A stretch of 10,641 nucleotides of DNA from Bifidobacteriaceae bacterium. GTDB lineage: Bacteria; Actinomycetota; Actinomycetes; Actinomycetales; WQXJ01. Below, one piece after another: positions 1 through 6,780 of this stretch. Each line of letters opens with the position of its first letter. Positions within the stretch are counted from its first letter, which is position 1. The notes below the pieces were generated by a model. It worked only from the letters and a program-made list of their open reading frames with translations. It had not been told where the DNA came from and made no database searches. A program made the translations under genes and the position numbers. The stretch covers positions 1 through 10,641 of the forward strand of contig JAISCU010000135.1 of NCBI GenBank assembly GCA_031265345.1, in the 5' to 3' direction.

Positions 1-81
1 CCCACGGTCGCCGGGCCGATCGTCGCCGGGCCCACGCGGGGGTCGGGCGGGGGACCTCGGCCCGTTCGTGGGCGGAGTCAT
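1..81 (-). CDS. Possible 5' end of a minus-strand gene (partial, runs off the left edge)
   Basis: A minus-strand ATG at 81-79 opens a frame that stays open to the window edge (27 codons), rich in Pro, Arg, Gly and Asp. There is no Shine-Dalgarno. A TAGTAT -10-like hexamer lies on the minus strand at 95-90, 8 nt before the ATG, which would suit a leaderless start like those seen elsewhere in this window. The peptide resembles no family I know, and the other frames here are also open because the sequence is so G+C-rich and contains an 11-bp direct repeat. In Streptomyces a type II topoisomerase B subunit gene lies near this locus, but nothing here proves that identity. Confidence 0.22.
   Translation of the reverse strand, partial: MTPPTNGPRSPARPPRGPGDDRPGDRG
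7..32. repeat. Two copies of an 11-bp direct repeat
   Basis: GTCGCCGGGCC occurs at 7-17 and again at 22-32, a 15-nt period, and CCCACG occurs next to it at 1-6 and 31-36. If the minus-strand frame is coding, this gives a repeated Gly-Asp-Arg-Pro-type stretch. It may only be low-complexity G+C-rich sequence at the window edge. Confidence 0.45.
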
Positions 82-89
82 GGAGGGAA

Positions 90-96
90 ATACTAT
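90..96. promoter_or_regulatory. Near-symmetric -10 element, probable promoter of the DUF7455 gene
   Basis: The 7-mer ATACTAT reads TACTAT on the plus strand (91-96) and TAGTAT on the minus strand (95-90). Both match TANNNT, so one site could serve divergent promoters. Plus-strand transcription would start near 103 and reach the DUF7455 gene. No good -35 is visible. A conflicting reading is that GGAGGG at 82-87 is a Shine-Dalgarno for the ATG at 95. Confidence 0.35.
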
Positions 97-137
97 GCGA
101 ATGGTACGCGGGCAGCGAACAGGGGCTTTCAGATGGC

Positions 138-386
138 ATGAATTCGGCGCGACCATGGTTGTATGGCGGCGTGACGATAACTGAACAAGCCCCACGCTTG
201 ACCGCCCAGGACCGTTGCGACCGTTGCGGCGCGCGATCCTACATCCGCGCGACGCTCATGTCCGGCGAACTGCTGTTCTGCGGCCATCATGGGCGCGAGT
301 CGATGGATGCCCTCAGGAGCCAAGCCATCCAGATTGACGATTTCACCGACGAGTTGGTGGGCGTGACCGCCCAGCCCGAGAGGTAG
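138..386 (+). CDS. DUF7455 family small zinc-ribbon-like protein
   Basis: Small hydrophilic protein of 82 aa from ATG 138. The diagnostic segment LTAQDRCDRCGARSY is followed by GELLFCGHHGRES. Counting from GTG 171, C16, C19, C37 and H39/H40 form a probable CxxC...CxHH zinc site. This is the pattern of the actinobacterial DUF7455 proteins found near housekeeping sigma factor genes; their function is unknown. Family members usually have about 10 residues before the LTAxDRC motif, which favours GTG 171 (71 aa) over ATG 138, but neither start has a convincing ribosome binding site. The 29-codon frame starting at ATG 95 overlaps both starts. The gene converges on the DUF3152 gene, with a hairpin between them. 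Family assignment is confident; start and function are not. Confidence 0.85.
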   Translation: MNSARPWLYGGVTITEQAPRLTAQDRCDRCGARSYIRATLMSGELLFCGHHGRESMDALRSQAIQIDDFTDELVGVTAQPER

Positions 387-397
387 GAATCCGGAAA

Positions 398-434
398 GGA
401 ACACGGGTTTGCGTCAGACGCCAATCCGTGTTCC
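398..434. terminator. Long hairpin between convergent genes, likely bidirectional terminator
   Basis: The arms at 398-409 and 423-434 pair over 12 positions with one G-T pair (GGAACACGG against CCGTGTTCC at the base). After one mismatch, GCGT (411-414) pairs with ACGC (418-421) around a CAG loop. It begins 11 nt after the DUF7455 stop and lies about 100 nt past the DUF3152 stop. There is no T run on the plus strand and only a short TTT on the minus side, typical of actinobacterial terminators. Confidence 0.7.
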
Positions 435-489
435 CCGACGCGGCCGCCCCAGAGTCAAGACATGTTTCGACCGGGCGCCGCGACCTGGT

Positions 490-522
490 GGACCGGTAGT
501 GGATCGGTAGAGGATCGCGAAC
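490..522. repeat. Three imperfect 11-bp tandem repeats
   Basis: The units are GGACCGGTAGT (490-500), GGATCGGTAGA (501-511) and GGATCGCGAAC (512-522). Units 1 and 2 differ at two positions; unit 3 keeps only the first six bases well. The array sits in the 3' flank of the DUF3152 gene, 14 nt past its stop. No function is evident. Confidence 0.5.
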
Positions 523-536
523 AGGCCCGTCGCCGC

Positions 537-1400
537 TCATTTGAACAGGTCGGGGGCCGTCAGCTCGCTCGGCAACGGGTAGGGGTTGAAAGTGCACCCG
601 TTGAGGCCCTTGGACTGCTGCATCATCAGCGGAGCGACTTGGCCCGCGCCTGGGCAGCTGGAATGGTTGTGATGGCCCAGCCAGTGGCCCACCTCATGGT
701 TGACCACCATCTTGCGGTACTCCGTCACCGGCACCTCGTCCATCACGCCCGGCGGGGCCGATTCGACCCAGCGGACCTCGTTGATGATGATGTTACGGCC
801 GATCGAGCACGACAAACCGGTCGAGCAGATGGAGGAGAAACTCGGCACGGTTGAATCCTCGGCCAGCCAGATCGTGATCAGCCCGCCCGAGTCGACCCGC
901 TTGAACTCGATCCCGGCCGCCCGCCAGCCGAGCGGATCGGACAAGTACTGATCGACCTCGCGGGCGAACGCGTCGAGGTCGGCGGTCGTGTCGCCGCGCC
1001 GCGCGATCTCGTAGGTGACGGTGGCCTTGATCGGCGCCAACTCGATGATCGACTCGGCAGAGGCGACCTCGGCCTGACCATCCGGCGCGAGCACGCCGAC
1101 TCCTGTCGCATCCTGAACCGGGGGAGGTGGCTCCTTCCCGCCGTACCTGAGCGCGAACTCCTCCGCCGAAGGGCCGAGCATGCCCTCGAACGCCGGGGCG
1201 GCGGCATCGTCCAGATAGTTTTCCGACCCGGTCGCGGCCACAGACACGGACGGACCCATAGACGAATCAGCCGAGGCGCCGCCGACCGGCGACCAGACGT
1301 AGACGCTGCCCCACACCACCAACACCAGGGCGACGCCCGTCGCGACGCCCAGAACCGCCGAGCGCGAGACCGCGCTCATGACACCCGGGCGACTTGACAC
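537..1400 (-). CDS. DUF3152 domain protein, membrane-anchored zincin-like
   Basis: 287-aa protein from a GTG start (1400-1398) that directly follows the sigA TGA with no gap. An ATG 7 codons later (1379) is an alternative. Neither has a clear ribosome binding site, so translational coupling to sigA is likely. Residues about 13-36 form one hydrophobic helix (signal anchor), then a Ser/Pro-rich linker to about 115, then the DUF3152 domain to about 275. The domain has HEVGHWLGHHNH at 235-246, a zincin-like HExxH helix, followed by SSCPGAG and MMQQSKGLNGC. Cys192, 198, 249 and 269 could form disulfides outside the membrane. The family is treated as peptidase-like from its motif; substrate and activity are unknown. 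In the HExxHxxGxxH spacing the third-ligand position is Asn245, with His at 243, 244 and 246. Confidence 0.85.
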   Translation of the reverse strand: MSSRPGVMSAVSRSAVLGVATGVALVLVVWGSVYVWSPVGGASADSSMGPSVSVAATGSENYLDDAAAPAFEGMLGPSAEEFALRYGGKEPPPPVQDATGVGVLAPDGQAEVASAESIIELAPIKATVTYEIARRGDTTADLDAFAREVDQYLSDPLGWRAAGIEFKRVDSGGLITIWLAEDSTVPSFSSICSTGLSCSIGRNIIINEVRWVESAPPGVMDEVPVTEYRKMVVNHEVGHWLGHHNHSSCPGAGQVAPLMMQQSKGLNGCTFNPYPLPSELTAPDLFK

Positions 1401-3044
1401 TCAGTCAAGATAGTCCCGGAGCACCTGCGAACGCGAGGGATGGCGCAATTTCGACATCGTTTTGGACTCAATCTGACGAATTCGCTCACGAGTCACCCCG
1501 TAAACCTTCCCGATCTCGTCCAGGGTCTTGGGCTGCCCGTCGGTCAGGCCGAACCGCATCGAGACGACACCGGCCTCCCGCTCCGACAGCGTGTCCAGCA
1601 CCGCGTGGAGTTGCTCTTGGAGCAGCGTGAAGCTGACTGCCTCGGCCGGCACCACGGCTTCCGAGTCCTCGATCAGGTCGCCGAACTCGCTGTCGCCGTC
1701 CTCGCCCAGCGGGGTGTGCAGCGAGATCGGCTCGCGGCCGTATTTCTGCACTTCGGCGACCTTCTCCGGGGTCATGTCGAGTTCTTTGCCGAGCTCTTCC
1801 GGAGTGGGCTCGCGGCCCAGGTCCTGCAGCAGTTGCCGCTGGACGCGGGCCAGTTTGTTGATGACCTCGACCATGTGGACGGGGATGCGGATGGTCCGCG
1901 CTTGATCGGCCATCGCCCGCGTGATCGCTTGGCGGATCCACCAGGTCGCGTAGGTGGAGAACTTGAAGCCCTTGGTGTAGTCGAATTTCTCGACCGCCCT
2001 GATCAGCCCCAGGTTGCCCTCCTGGATCAGGTCCAGGAACAGCATCCCGCGCCCGGTGTAGCGCTTGGCCAGCGACACCACCAGCCGCAGGTTCGCCTCC
2101 AGGAGGTGGTTCTTGGCCCGGCGCCCGTCGTTCGCCAGCCATTCCAGTTCGCGCCGGATCCTCGCCTCGAGCCCGATCTCCGTCGCGACCTTCTCCTCCG
2201 CGAACAGTCCGGCTTCGATCCGCTTGGCCAGGTCCACCTCTTGCTCGGCGTTCAGCAGCGCGACCTTGCCGATCTGCTTCAGATAGTCCTTCACCGGGTC
2301 GGCGGTGGCCCCGGCGACTTGGACTTGGACCGCCGGGGCATCGTCCTCGTCCGAGTCGGAGAACACGAAGCCCGCGTTCTCGGCTTCCTCCTCGGCCACC
2401 AGTTCCTCCACTGGTGCGTCGGTCGGCTCCCCCGACTCGGCGTCTTTGTCGCCCGCGTCCTCGGCGGCCTTCTTCGCCCTGGTGGCTCTCGTGGTCTTGG
2501 CGCCTTTCGCTCCCGGAGAGGCCTTCGCCGGCGCGGCCGCCGTCTTCCGGGCGGCCCGTTTGCGCGGCGCCTTGGCCGGGGCGTCCTGGCCGGTCGCGTC
2601 GGGGGCGTCTTCGGCTGTGTCTTTTTCGGTGCCCGATGCCGTCTGCCCGGTCTCGCCCGCCACCGGCTTCGCGGCGGCTCGTCTTGCTGGCGCCCGCTTG
2701 CGCGACGGAGCGCCCTTCGGGGCGGAGCCGGTCGCTTCTTCACCGTCAGTCACCGTCGCGACCGCCTCTTCGATCACCGGGGCCTTGGCGGCGGGCGCCT
2801 TGGTCGCAGCGGCCTTGCCGGGCGAGGCCTTGGCCGCGTTGGCCGCAGCCGACTTCGCGGTCCCAGCCCTGGCCGTCCCGGCCTTGGTCGATGGCCGGGC
2901 CGCTGGCGTCTTCTTGGTGGCGGGTCGCGCGCTGGCGGCTCTGGCTGTCTTGCCAGAGGTCAAATTGGAAGCGCGACTGGTCTTGTGCGCTGTTTCGGTT
3001 GGTTGGGCGGCTTCAGCCGAAGATGCTGATGTAGCCTTCGCCAC
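1401..3044 (-). CDS. sigA: Primary RNA polymerase sigma factor SigA (RpoD/HrdB group 1)
   Basis: 547-aa housekeeping sigma factor that directs core RNA polymerase to -10/-35 promoters. Residues 1 to about 235 are a Lys/Ala/Pro/Thr-rich low-complexity extension, ending in an acidic patch (about 212-235). Region 1.2 starts near 249 ([11 protein letters not shown]). Region 2 is at about 317-390, with [16 protein letters not shown] and the -10 recognition and melting helix around [17 protein letters not shown] (365-381). Region 3 is at about 390-465. Region 4 is at about 475-547, with [13 protein letters not shown] and the helix-turn-helix [10 protein letters not shown] (517-526). The GTG start (3044-3042) has AAGGAG 7 nt upstream. 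Length is slightly above that of mycobacterial SigA or Streptomyces HrdB. The next gene starts immediately after the stop codon. The Lys-rich extension is usual for actinobacteria, and identification is secure. Confidence 0.98.
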   Translation of the reverse strand: MAKATSASSAEAAQPTETAHKTSRASNLTSGKTARAASARPATKKTPAARPSTKAGTARAGTAKSAAANAAKASPGKAAATKAPAAKAPVIEEAVATVTDGEEATGSAPKGAPSRKRAPARRAAAKPVAGETGQTASGTEKDTAEDAPDATGQDAPAKAPRKRAARKTAAAPAKASPGAKGAKTTRATRAKKAAEDAGDKDAESGEPTDAPVEELVAEEEAENAGFVFSDSDEDDAPAVQVQVAGATADPVKDYLKQIGKVALLNAEQEVDLAKRIEAGLFAEEKVATEIGLEARIRRELEWLANDGRRAKNHLLEANLRLVVSLAKRYTGRGMLFLDLIQEGNLGLIRAVEKFDYTKGFKFSTYATWWIRQAITRAMADQARTIRIPVHMVEVINKLARVQRQLLQDLGREPTPEELGKELDMTPEKVAEVQKYGREPISLHTPLGEDGDSEFGDLIEDSEAVVPAEAVSFTLLQEQLHAVLDTLSEREAGVVSMRFGLTDGQPKTLDEIGKVYGVTRERIRQIESKTMSKLRHPSRSQVLRDYLD

Positions 3045-3069
3045 GTACCCACTCCTTATCGTCTAAGCA

Positions 3070-3090
3070 CGGTCGGATGGGAACCGACCG
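3070..3090 (-). promoter_or_regulatory. Hairpin in the sigA leader just before the ribosome binding site
   Basis: CGGTCGG (3070-3076) and CCGACCG (3084-3090) form a perfect 7-bp stem with a 7-nt loop in the untranslated leader. It ends about 12 nt before the AAGGAG at 3057-3052. It could influence leader stability or translation. This is inference from position only. Confidence 0.4.
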
Positions 3091-3183
3091 GGTGTCAAAT
3101 CAATCCTGCGACCATCCCCTCAGCGCAGCCGACAGGGGCGTCGACGCTCGCAGCGGAAGGGGGAGGCACACAGAATCCCGGTA

Positions 3184-3189
3184 AGTATA
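3184..3189 (-). promoter_or_regulatory. Probable sigA promoter, -10 box TATACT
   Basis: On the minus strand TATACT matches TATAAT at five of six positions. It would start transcription near 3177, giving a leader of about 130 nt before the sigA GTG. No good -35 lies 16-18 nt upstream. The 251-nt gap to the DUF4192 gene otherwise shows no coding sequence, and no clear terminator for DUF4192, so read-through into sigA is possible. Confidence 0.45.
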
Positions 3190-3295
3190 ACGACCGCGCC
3201 ACCGACTTTGTTTCACTTCGGCGGCGACGCGCCAAAGAATTGTGCCGGATTCCCTCGGCCAACCCAGCCTGACCAGGGTTGCCCCGGACACACGT

Positions 3296-4378
3296 TCATC
3301 GACCCAGGCGCCCGAGCACGGCCGGGAATATCCCCTGCGTCACCAGGGCCAGCGTCAGACACGCCAGTTGCGGGCAGTCGCGGCAGTCCATGCCCGCGCG
3401 GGCCCATTCCTCGGCGGCGGGCCCGTTGCCGAGCCACCAGTGCCAGGCGGCGCCGAGCGCATAGACGGCACCCCGGCGCCGTGGGACCAAATGCGACGCG
3501 ACCTGTTCCAGCAGGGCCAGACTCGCTTCGGCTCTGGGATGGTCCAAGCCCTGGGAGTTGTAGGGATCGAAGATCGCCGCCTCCTGGCGTCCCTCGGCCA
3601 AGCGTTTCGGCACGTCGCCGCAGTGTTTGAAAGCACTGGCCATGACCGCGTCGCGACCGATCCGATCCGCCAACAAGGCCGCGATCCGTCCCAGCGCCGC
3701 CGCCGGGACCGCCACGCCCGGCTGGTCCATCAGGCGTCCTTGCCACCCGGTCCAATTCTCCAGTCCCGCCAGGCGCCACCGCCGCATCAGTTCCGGCGTC
3801 AGGGCCAGCACTTGATCGGCCACCCGGCGCTCGGCCGCCCGCGCGGCCTTTCGGGCCAGGTCCGGGGCGAGGGCGATCTTGGCCAGGTCCTCGCGGGTCG
3901 CCTTCGGCGCCAGCCCCGCCATCGCCACGGTGGCCGCGCCGCGAGTCGCCTGCAAGTCCTCCAGACCGTAGCTTGGGCCGATGGGCCGGCGCCGCGTCGG
4001 TTCGATCTCCTGGTAGCTCTCCCCCACCACGTCCCAACACCCCGTGATGGGCAGCCGCGCGTGGACGGCATCGGCCCAGGCCCAGAACGGGGCATCGTCC
4101 TCGATGGGCACCGATCCGACCGGCGCGAACCGCGTCACGAACGACCGGCGCGCGCCGCTGCCCACCAACCGGTCCACATGGTGACCTGCGATGTCGCCGA
4201 ATTCGGGGCAGCCCAAGGCGGCGCGGTCGGCCCGGATAACAATGCCGAGCAGGCCGCGCGGCGGGTGCAGGCCGCCGATCATGATCGAGTCCACGGGGTT
4301 GAAGCCGATGCGGGCGGGCAGACAGGCCACCACGTCGAGCCCGCTGGCCTTCTTGACCATATAGGGAGGAGCGCTCAT
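3296..4378 (-). CDS. DUF4192 family protein
   Basis: 360-aa soluble protein. The N-terminus, SGLDVVACLPARIGFNPVDSIMIGGL (residues about 12-37 in two overlapping pieces: SGLDVVACLPARIGF and IGFNPVDSIMIGGL), is the signature of actinobacterial DUF4192 proteins. The middle is Ala/Arg-rich and helical. The C-terminal Ala/Leu/Trp-rich part (GAVYALGAAWHWWLGNGPAA) also fits the family, whose function is unknown. C332, C335 and C340 form a small Cys cluster near the end; this looks unusual to me, but I cannot align it. The ATG start at 4378 has AGGAGG at 4399-4394, which is 15 nt away. A tiny frame at 4389-4375 (Met-Leu-Asn-Gly-stop) has better spacing and its stop overlaps the ATG, so coupling through it is conceivable. 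It lies upstream of sigA on the same strand. Confidence 0.85.
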   Translation of the reverse strand: MSAPPYMVKKASGLDVVACLPARIGFNPVDSIMIGGLHPPRGLLGIVIRADRAALGCPEFGDIAGHHVDRLVGSGARRSFVTRFAPVGSVPIEDDAPFWAWADAVHARLPITGCWDVVGESYQEIEPTRRRPIGPSYGLEDLQATRGAATVAMAGLAPKATREDLAKIALAPDLARKAARAAERRVADQVLALTPELMRRWRLAGLENWTGWQGRLMDQPGVAVPAAALGRIAALLADRIGRDAVMASAFKHCGDVPKRLAEGRQEAAIFDPYNSQGLDHPRAEASLALLEQVASHLVPRRRGAVYALGAAWHWWLGNGPAAEEWARAGMDCRDCPQLACLTLALVTQGIFPAVLGRLGR

Positions 4379-4443
4379 CCATTCAGCATCCCGCCTCCTG
4401 CGCCCCGAACCTGCCGCGAGCGCCCAAACCCTGTGGACGGCGG

Positions 4444-4449
4444 ATTATC
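4444..4449 (-). promoter_or_regulatory. Possible -10 box upstream of DUF4192
   Basis: Minus-strand GATAAT matches TATAAT at five of six positions. It sits 65 nt before the DUF4192 ATG, after the metF terminator hairpin, where a promoter would be expected. No convincing -35 is visible. Confidence 0.3.
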
Positions 4450-4496
4450 GGCGTCCCCGAGACCCGTGGCGCGGCATCGAACAGCTTGTCATACGT

Positions 4497-4529
4497 AACC
4501 AGAGTTGGGGACTGTCCCCAACCCTGGTT
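4497..4529 (-). terminator. Strong hairpin downstream of metF
   Basis: A 15-nt left arm (4497-4511) and right arm (4515-4529) pair at 14 of 15 positions, with one A/C mismatch and a CTG loop; the apex reads GGGGACTGTCCCC. It starts 9 nt past the metF stop on the minus strand, as an intrinsic terminator would, but lacks a T run. A dispersed palindromic repeat is an alternative reading. Confidence 0.65.
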
Positions 4530-4538
4530 CGGCGGTCG

Positions 4539-5435
4539 TCAGCCTGCGGGGCGCGCCGACCCGGTGAGCCCCAACTCGCGGCAGATGGCCTCCGTCGCCG
4601 ACGAGGAATTGAGGGTGTAGAAATGGACGCCCGGCGCGCCGCCGTCCAGCAGTTCGCGCACCAGTCCGGCGCACCAATCGACGCCGATCCGGGCCAACTC
4701 GTCGCGGTCGCGCGCCGCCGAGATTCGCTCGGCCAAGGCCGCAGGCAGCGGTGCCCCGGAGAACAGCTCCAGCTTCGAACGCTGCGCCGTGCCGGTGATC
4801 GGCATGATCCCCGGCACGATCGGCAACGTGGCGCCGTGCGCTGCCGCACGCTCGACCAGGCGGAAATACGCCTCCGGATCGAACACGACCTGGGTCAACG
4901 CGAAATCGGCGCCGGAGCGCTGTTTGGTGGCCAGGACGGCGGCATCGTGCTCCAAAGACCGCGCCGCGGGATGGCCGTACGGGAACGCCGCCACGCCGAT
5001 CGGACCGTCGAACAGGCTCCGGATCAACTCCACCAACTCGCAGGCGTAGGTCAGGCCGCCGGGCCACCCGCGCCATGCGGCGGTGGGGCCGCCGGGGGGA
5101 TCGCCGCGCAACGCCATGAAACCGTCGACCCCGCTGGTCAGGAAGCGGCCCACCACCCGCGCCAGCTCCGACCGCGAATGCCCGGCCAACGTCAGGTGCG
5201 CCAGACGCGGAGCCCCGGTCGCCCGGCTGAGCAGCTCGGTCGCGCGGATCGAGGTCTCCTGGCGCCCTCCCGCGCCCCCGCCGGCGCCGTAGGTCACCGA
5301 CACGAAGTCCGGGCCCAGCGATTCCAGCCTGGCCGCCCGCTCCAGCAGCCGCCCGACCGCCGAATCGTCCCTCGGCGGATAGAACTCGAAGGACACCGAC
5401 GGCGCGGCCGCCTGGACCGCGTTGAGGATTCGCAC
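4539..5435 (-). CDS. metF: Methylenetetrahydrofolate reductase (MTHFR)
   Basis: 298-aa flavoprotein that reduces 5,10-methylene-THF to 5-methyl-THF, the methyl donor for methionine synthesis; cytosolic. The TIM-barrel landmarks are present: SFEFYPPRDD with the presumed catalytic Glu17 (Glu28 in E. coli MetF), VSVTYGAGG (46-54), HLTLAGHSR (80-88), MALRGDPPG with Asp112 (Asp120 in E. coli, which tunes the flavin), FALTQVVFD (178-186) and PIVPGIMPI (205-213). Length is normal for bacterial MTHFR. The start is GTG 5435-5433. No Shine-Dalgarno exists, but TAAGTT lies 6 nt upstream, so the mRNA is probably leaderless. It is divergent from the polyprenyl synthase gene, as the metF-like Rv2172c is from idsA2 in mycobacteria. 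A strong hairpin follows the stop. Confidence 0.95.
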   Translation of the reverse strand: MRILNAVQAAAPSVSFEFYPPRDDSAVGRLLERAARLESLGPDFVSVTYGAGGGAGGRQETSIRATELLSRATGAPRLAHLTLAGHSRSELARVVGRFLTSGVDGFMALRGDPPGGPTAAWRGWPGGLTYACELVELIRSLFDGPIGVAAFPYGHPAARSLEHDAAVLATKQRSGADFALTQVVFDPEAYFRLVERAAAHGATLPIVPGIMPITGTAQRSKLELFSGAPLPAALAERISAARDRDELARIGVDWCAGLVRELLDGGAPGVHFYTLNSSSATEAICRELGLTGSARPAG

Positions 5436-5441
5436 TGGGCC

Positions 5442-5447
5442 AACTTA
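5442..5447 (-). promoter_or_regulatory. metF promoter, -10 box TAAGTT, leaderless start
   Basis: TAAGTT (TANNNT) on the minus strand ends 6 nt before the GTG, so transcription would begin at the G of the start codon. TTGGAC at 5473-5468 could be a -35, but its 20-nt spacing is too long for a standard promoter. Confidence 0.55.
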
Positions 5448-5495
5448 CCGGGCGCGGGGCGGTTCGGGTCCAATCGTTAGCGCGCTCACGACGGG

Positions 5496-5535
5496 CGATG
5501 CCGCGCGACGGGCCGGGGACGGCCGGACGGCATCG
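5496..5535. repeat. Two-tier inverted repeat between divergent metF and synthase genes
   Basis: CGATGCCG (5496-5503) is inverted as CGGCATCG (5528-5535). Inside, GGCCG (5511-5515) pairs with CGGCC (5520-5524) around a GGGA loop. CGATGCCG recurs at 5556-5563. It lies about mid-way between the two predicted start sites, so it could be a shared operator. That role is inference, and similar words also occur in coding parts of this window. Confidence 0.4.
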
Positions 5536-5623
5536 TGCGTGGTTGGGCGGGCGGACGATGCCGCCCGCTCGTCTGCGCGGAGTCGCACCCGGCGGCCACC
5601 GGAACGCGGGTGCGGATCAGAGC

Positions 5624-5629
5624 TAAGCT
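5624..5629 (+). promoter_or_regulatory. Polyprenyl synthase promoter, -10 box TAAGCT, leaderless start
   Basis: TAAGCT ends 7 nt before GTG 5637, placing the transcript start at or next to the start codon. The intervening GGAGG (5630-5634) is only 2 nt from the GTG, too close to act as a Shine-Dalgarno. No -35 consensus is visible. Confidence 0.55.
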
Positions 5630-5636
5630 GGAGGTC

Positions 5637-6749
5637 GTGACAGGGCCAGACCCGGTTGAAGAATTCGTCAAGCGCGCCGATTTCGAGCGCAGCGCCCACT
5701 TGGCGGCCACGGTCAAGGCGCTGTCCGCGTACGGGTATCCGGCGCTGCTGGGGATCGACGCGATGAACCGGGCGCGGGAGGGATCGAACCAGTTGGTGAC
5801 CCGGCTGGCGGGCCTGTCCTACCTGGTCCACGGCGGACCGACCGCCGAATCGGCGCTGACCACCCGGCAGATGGCGCTGGCCGCCGCCGGGCACGAGATG
5901 TTCATGGACGCCTCGCTGATCCACGACGACCTGATGGACCGGTCCGACACTCGGCGCGGGCGACCCTCGCTGCACCGCTACTTCCACGACGTCCACCGCG
6001 AATCGAACTGGGTCGGCGATCCGGTGCGGATGGGCCGGTCCTTGGCGCTGATGATCGGCGACGCCCTGCTGGTGCTGTCCGAGCACGTCTTCCGCGAGGC
6101 GCTTGCCGACGTGCACGGCGAGGCGGCCGAATACATGGTCTGGCTGCACCAGTTGACGCGGATCGAACAGTTGATGGGGCAATCGATGGACACGCTGCTG
6201 CCCTATATGGCTGACATGGACGATCCGGAGAAGATCATCCAAAGTGCCCTCGACACCATCCGGACCAAGACCGCCCGCTACATGGTCGGCACGCCGTTGG
6301 CGCTGGGCGCGGCGGCGGCCGGAGCCGGAATGGACGAGGCGGACACGATGATGACGGTCGGGATCCTGCTGGGCGAGGCCTACCAGCTCAAAGACGATCT
6401 GCAGGGCGCGCTGGGCGATCCGGAGTCCTCCGGCAAACCGGTCGGCCAAGACCTGATCGACGGCAAACGAACCGTCCTCATGGGACTGACCATGCGGTTG
6501 CTGGAACCGGACGAGCGCCGGGCGTTCGCCTCCGCCCTGGTGCGAGGCGACGCGCCGCCGGTCGAAGCGCGGGTCAGGCATCTGCAGGGAGTGATCCGCC
6601 GGTCCGGCGCCGTCCAGCAACTCGAGGCCATGATCGAGGACCGCCGCGCCCAGGCCTTCGGCGCGCTGGAGTCCTCGGGCCTCGACGAGGAGGGAAGGTC
6701 CTCGGTGCGGCGGATGGCGGACTGGGTCCTGGCCCCGACCCCGGCGTAG
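5637..6749 (+). CDS. Polyprenyl (geranylgeranyl-type) diphosphate synthase
   Basis: 370-aa trans-prenyltransferase that condenses isopentenyl diphosphate with allylic diphosphates. It shows the Mg-binding first aspartate motif HDDLMD (96-101), the following RRGRPSLHR (106-114), KT at 211-212, and the second motif YQLKDDLQGALGD (249-261) followed by GKPVGQDLIDGKRTVL. The DDxxG form of the second motif is, from memory, common in actinobacterial synthases of the IdsA/GrcC group. Product length cannot be fixed from sequence; GGPP is the best guess. GTG 5637 was chosen because TAAGCT lies 7 nt upstream and family homology begins just after it; a frame extending back to 5535 adds 34 Arg-rich residues without family features. 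Its position between metF and the PASTA kinase matches idsA2 in mycobacteria. Confidence 0.93.
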   Translation: MTGPDPVEEFVKRADFERSAHLAATVKALSAYGYPALLGIDAMNRAREGSNQLVTRLAGLSYLVHGGPTAESALTTRQMALAAAGHEMFMDASLIHDDLMDRSDTRRGRPSLHRYFHDVHRESNWVGDPVRMGRSLALMIGDALLVLSEHVFREALADVHGEAAEYMVWLHQLTRIEQLMGQSMDTLLPYMADMDDPEKIIQSALDTIRTKTARYMVGTPLALGAAAAGAGMDEADTMMTVGILLGEAYQLKDDLQGALGDPESSGKPVGQDLIDGKRTVLMGLTMRLLEPDERRAFASALVRGDAPPVEARVRHLQGVIRRSGAVQQLEAMIEDRRAQAFGALESSGLDEEGRSSVRRMADWVLAPTPA

Positions 6750-6780
6750 GCGCCTCCGGCACGCGAAGCGGGTGGGGCCG

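Noticed and set aside
1440..3029. 529-codon plus-strand open frame opposite sigA
   Set aside because: It is the antisense shadow of a certain sigma factor gene, Gly/Arg/Leu-rich, with no family features.
3093..3098. TTGACA on the minus strand upstream of sigA as a -35 box
   Set aside because: No -10-like hexamer lies 16-19 nt downstream; that space is filled by the leader hairpin.
3242..4498. 418-codon plus-strand open frame opposite DUF4192
   Set aside because: Arg/Pro/Gln-rich shadow; the opposite strand carries a recognisable DUF4192 protein.
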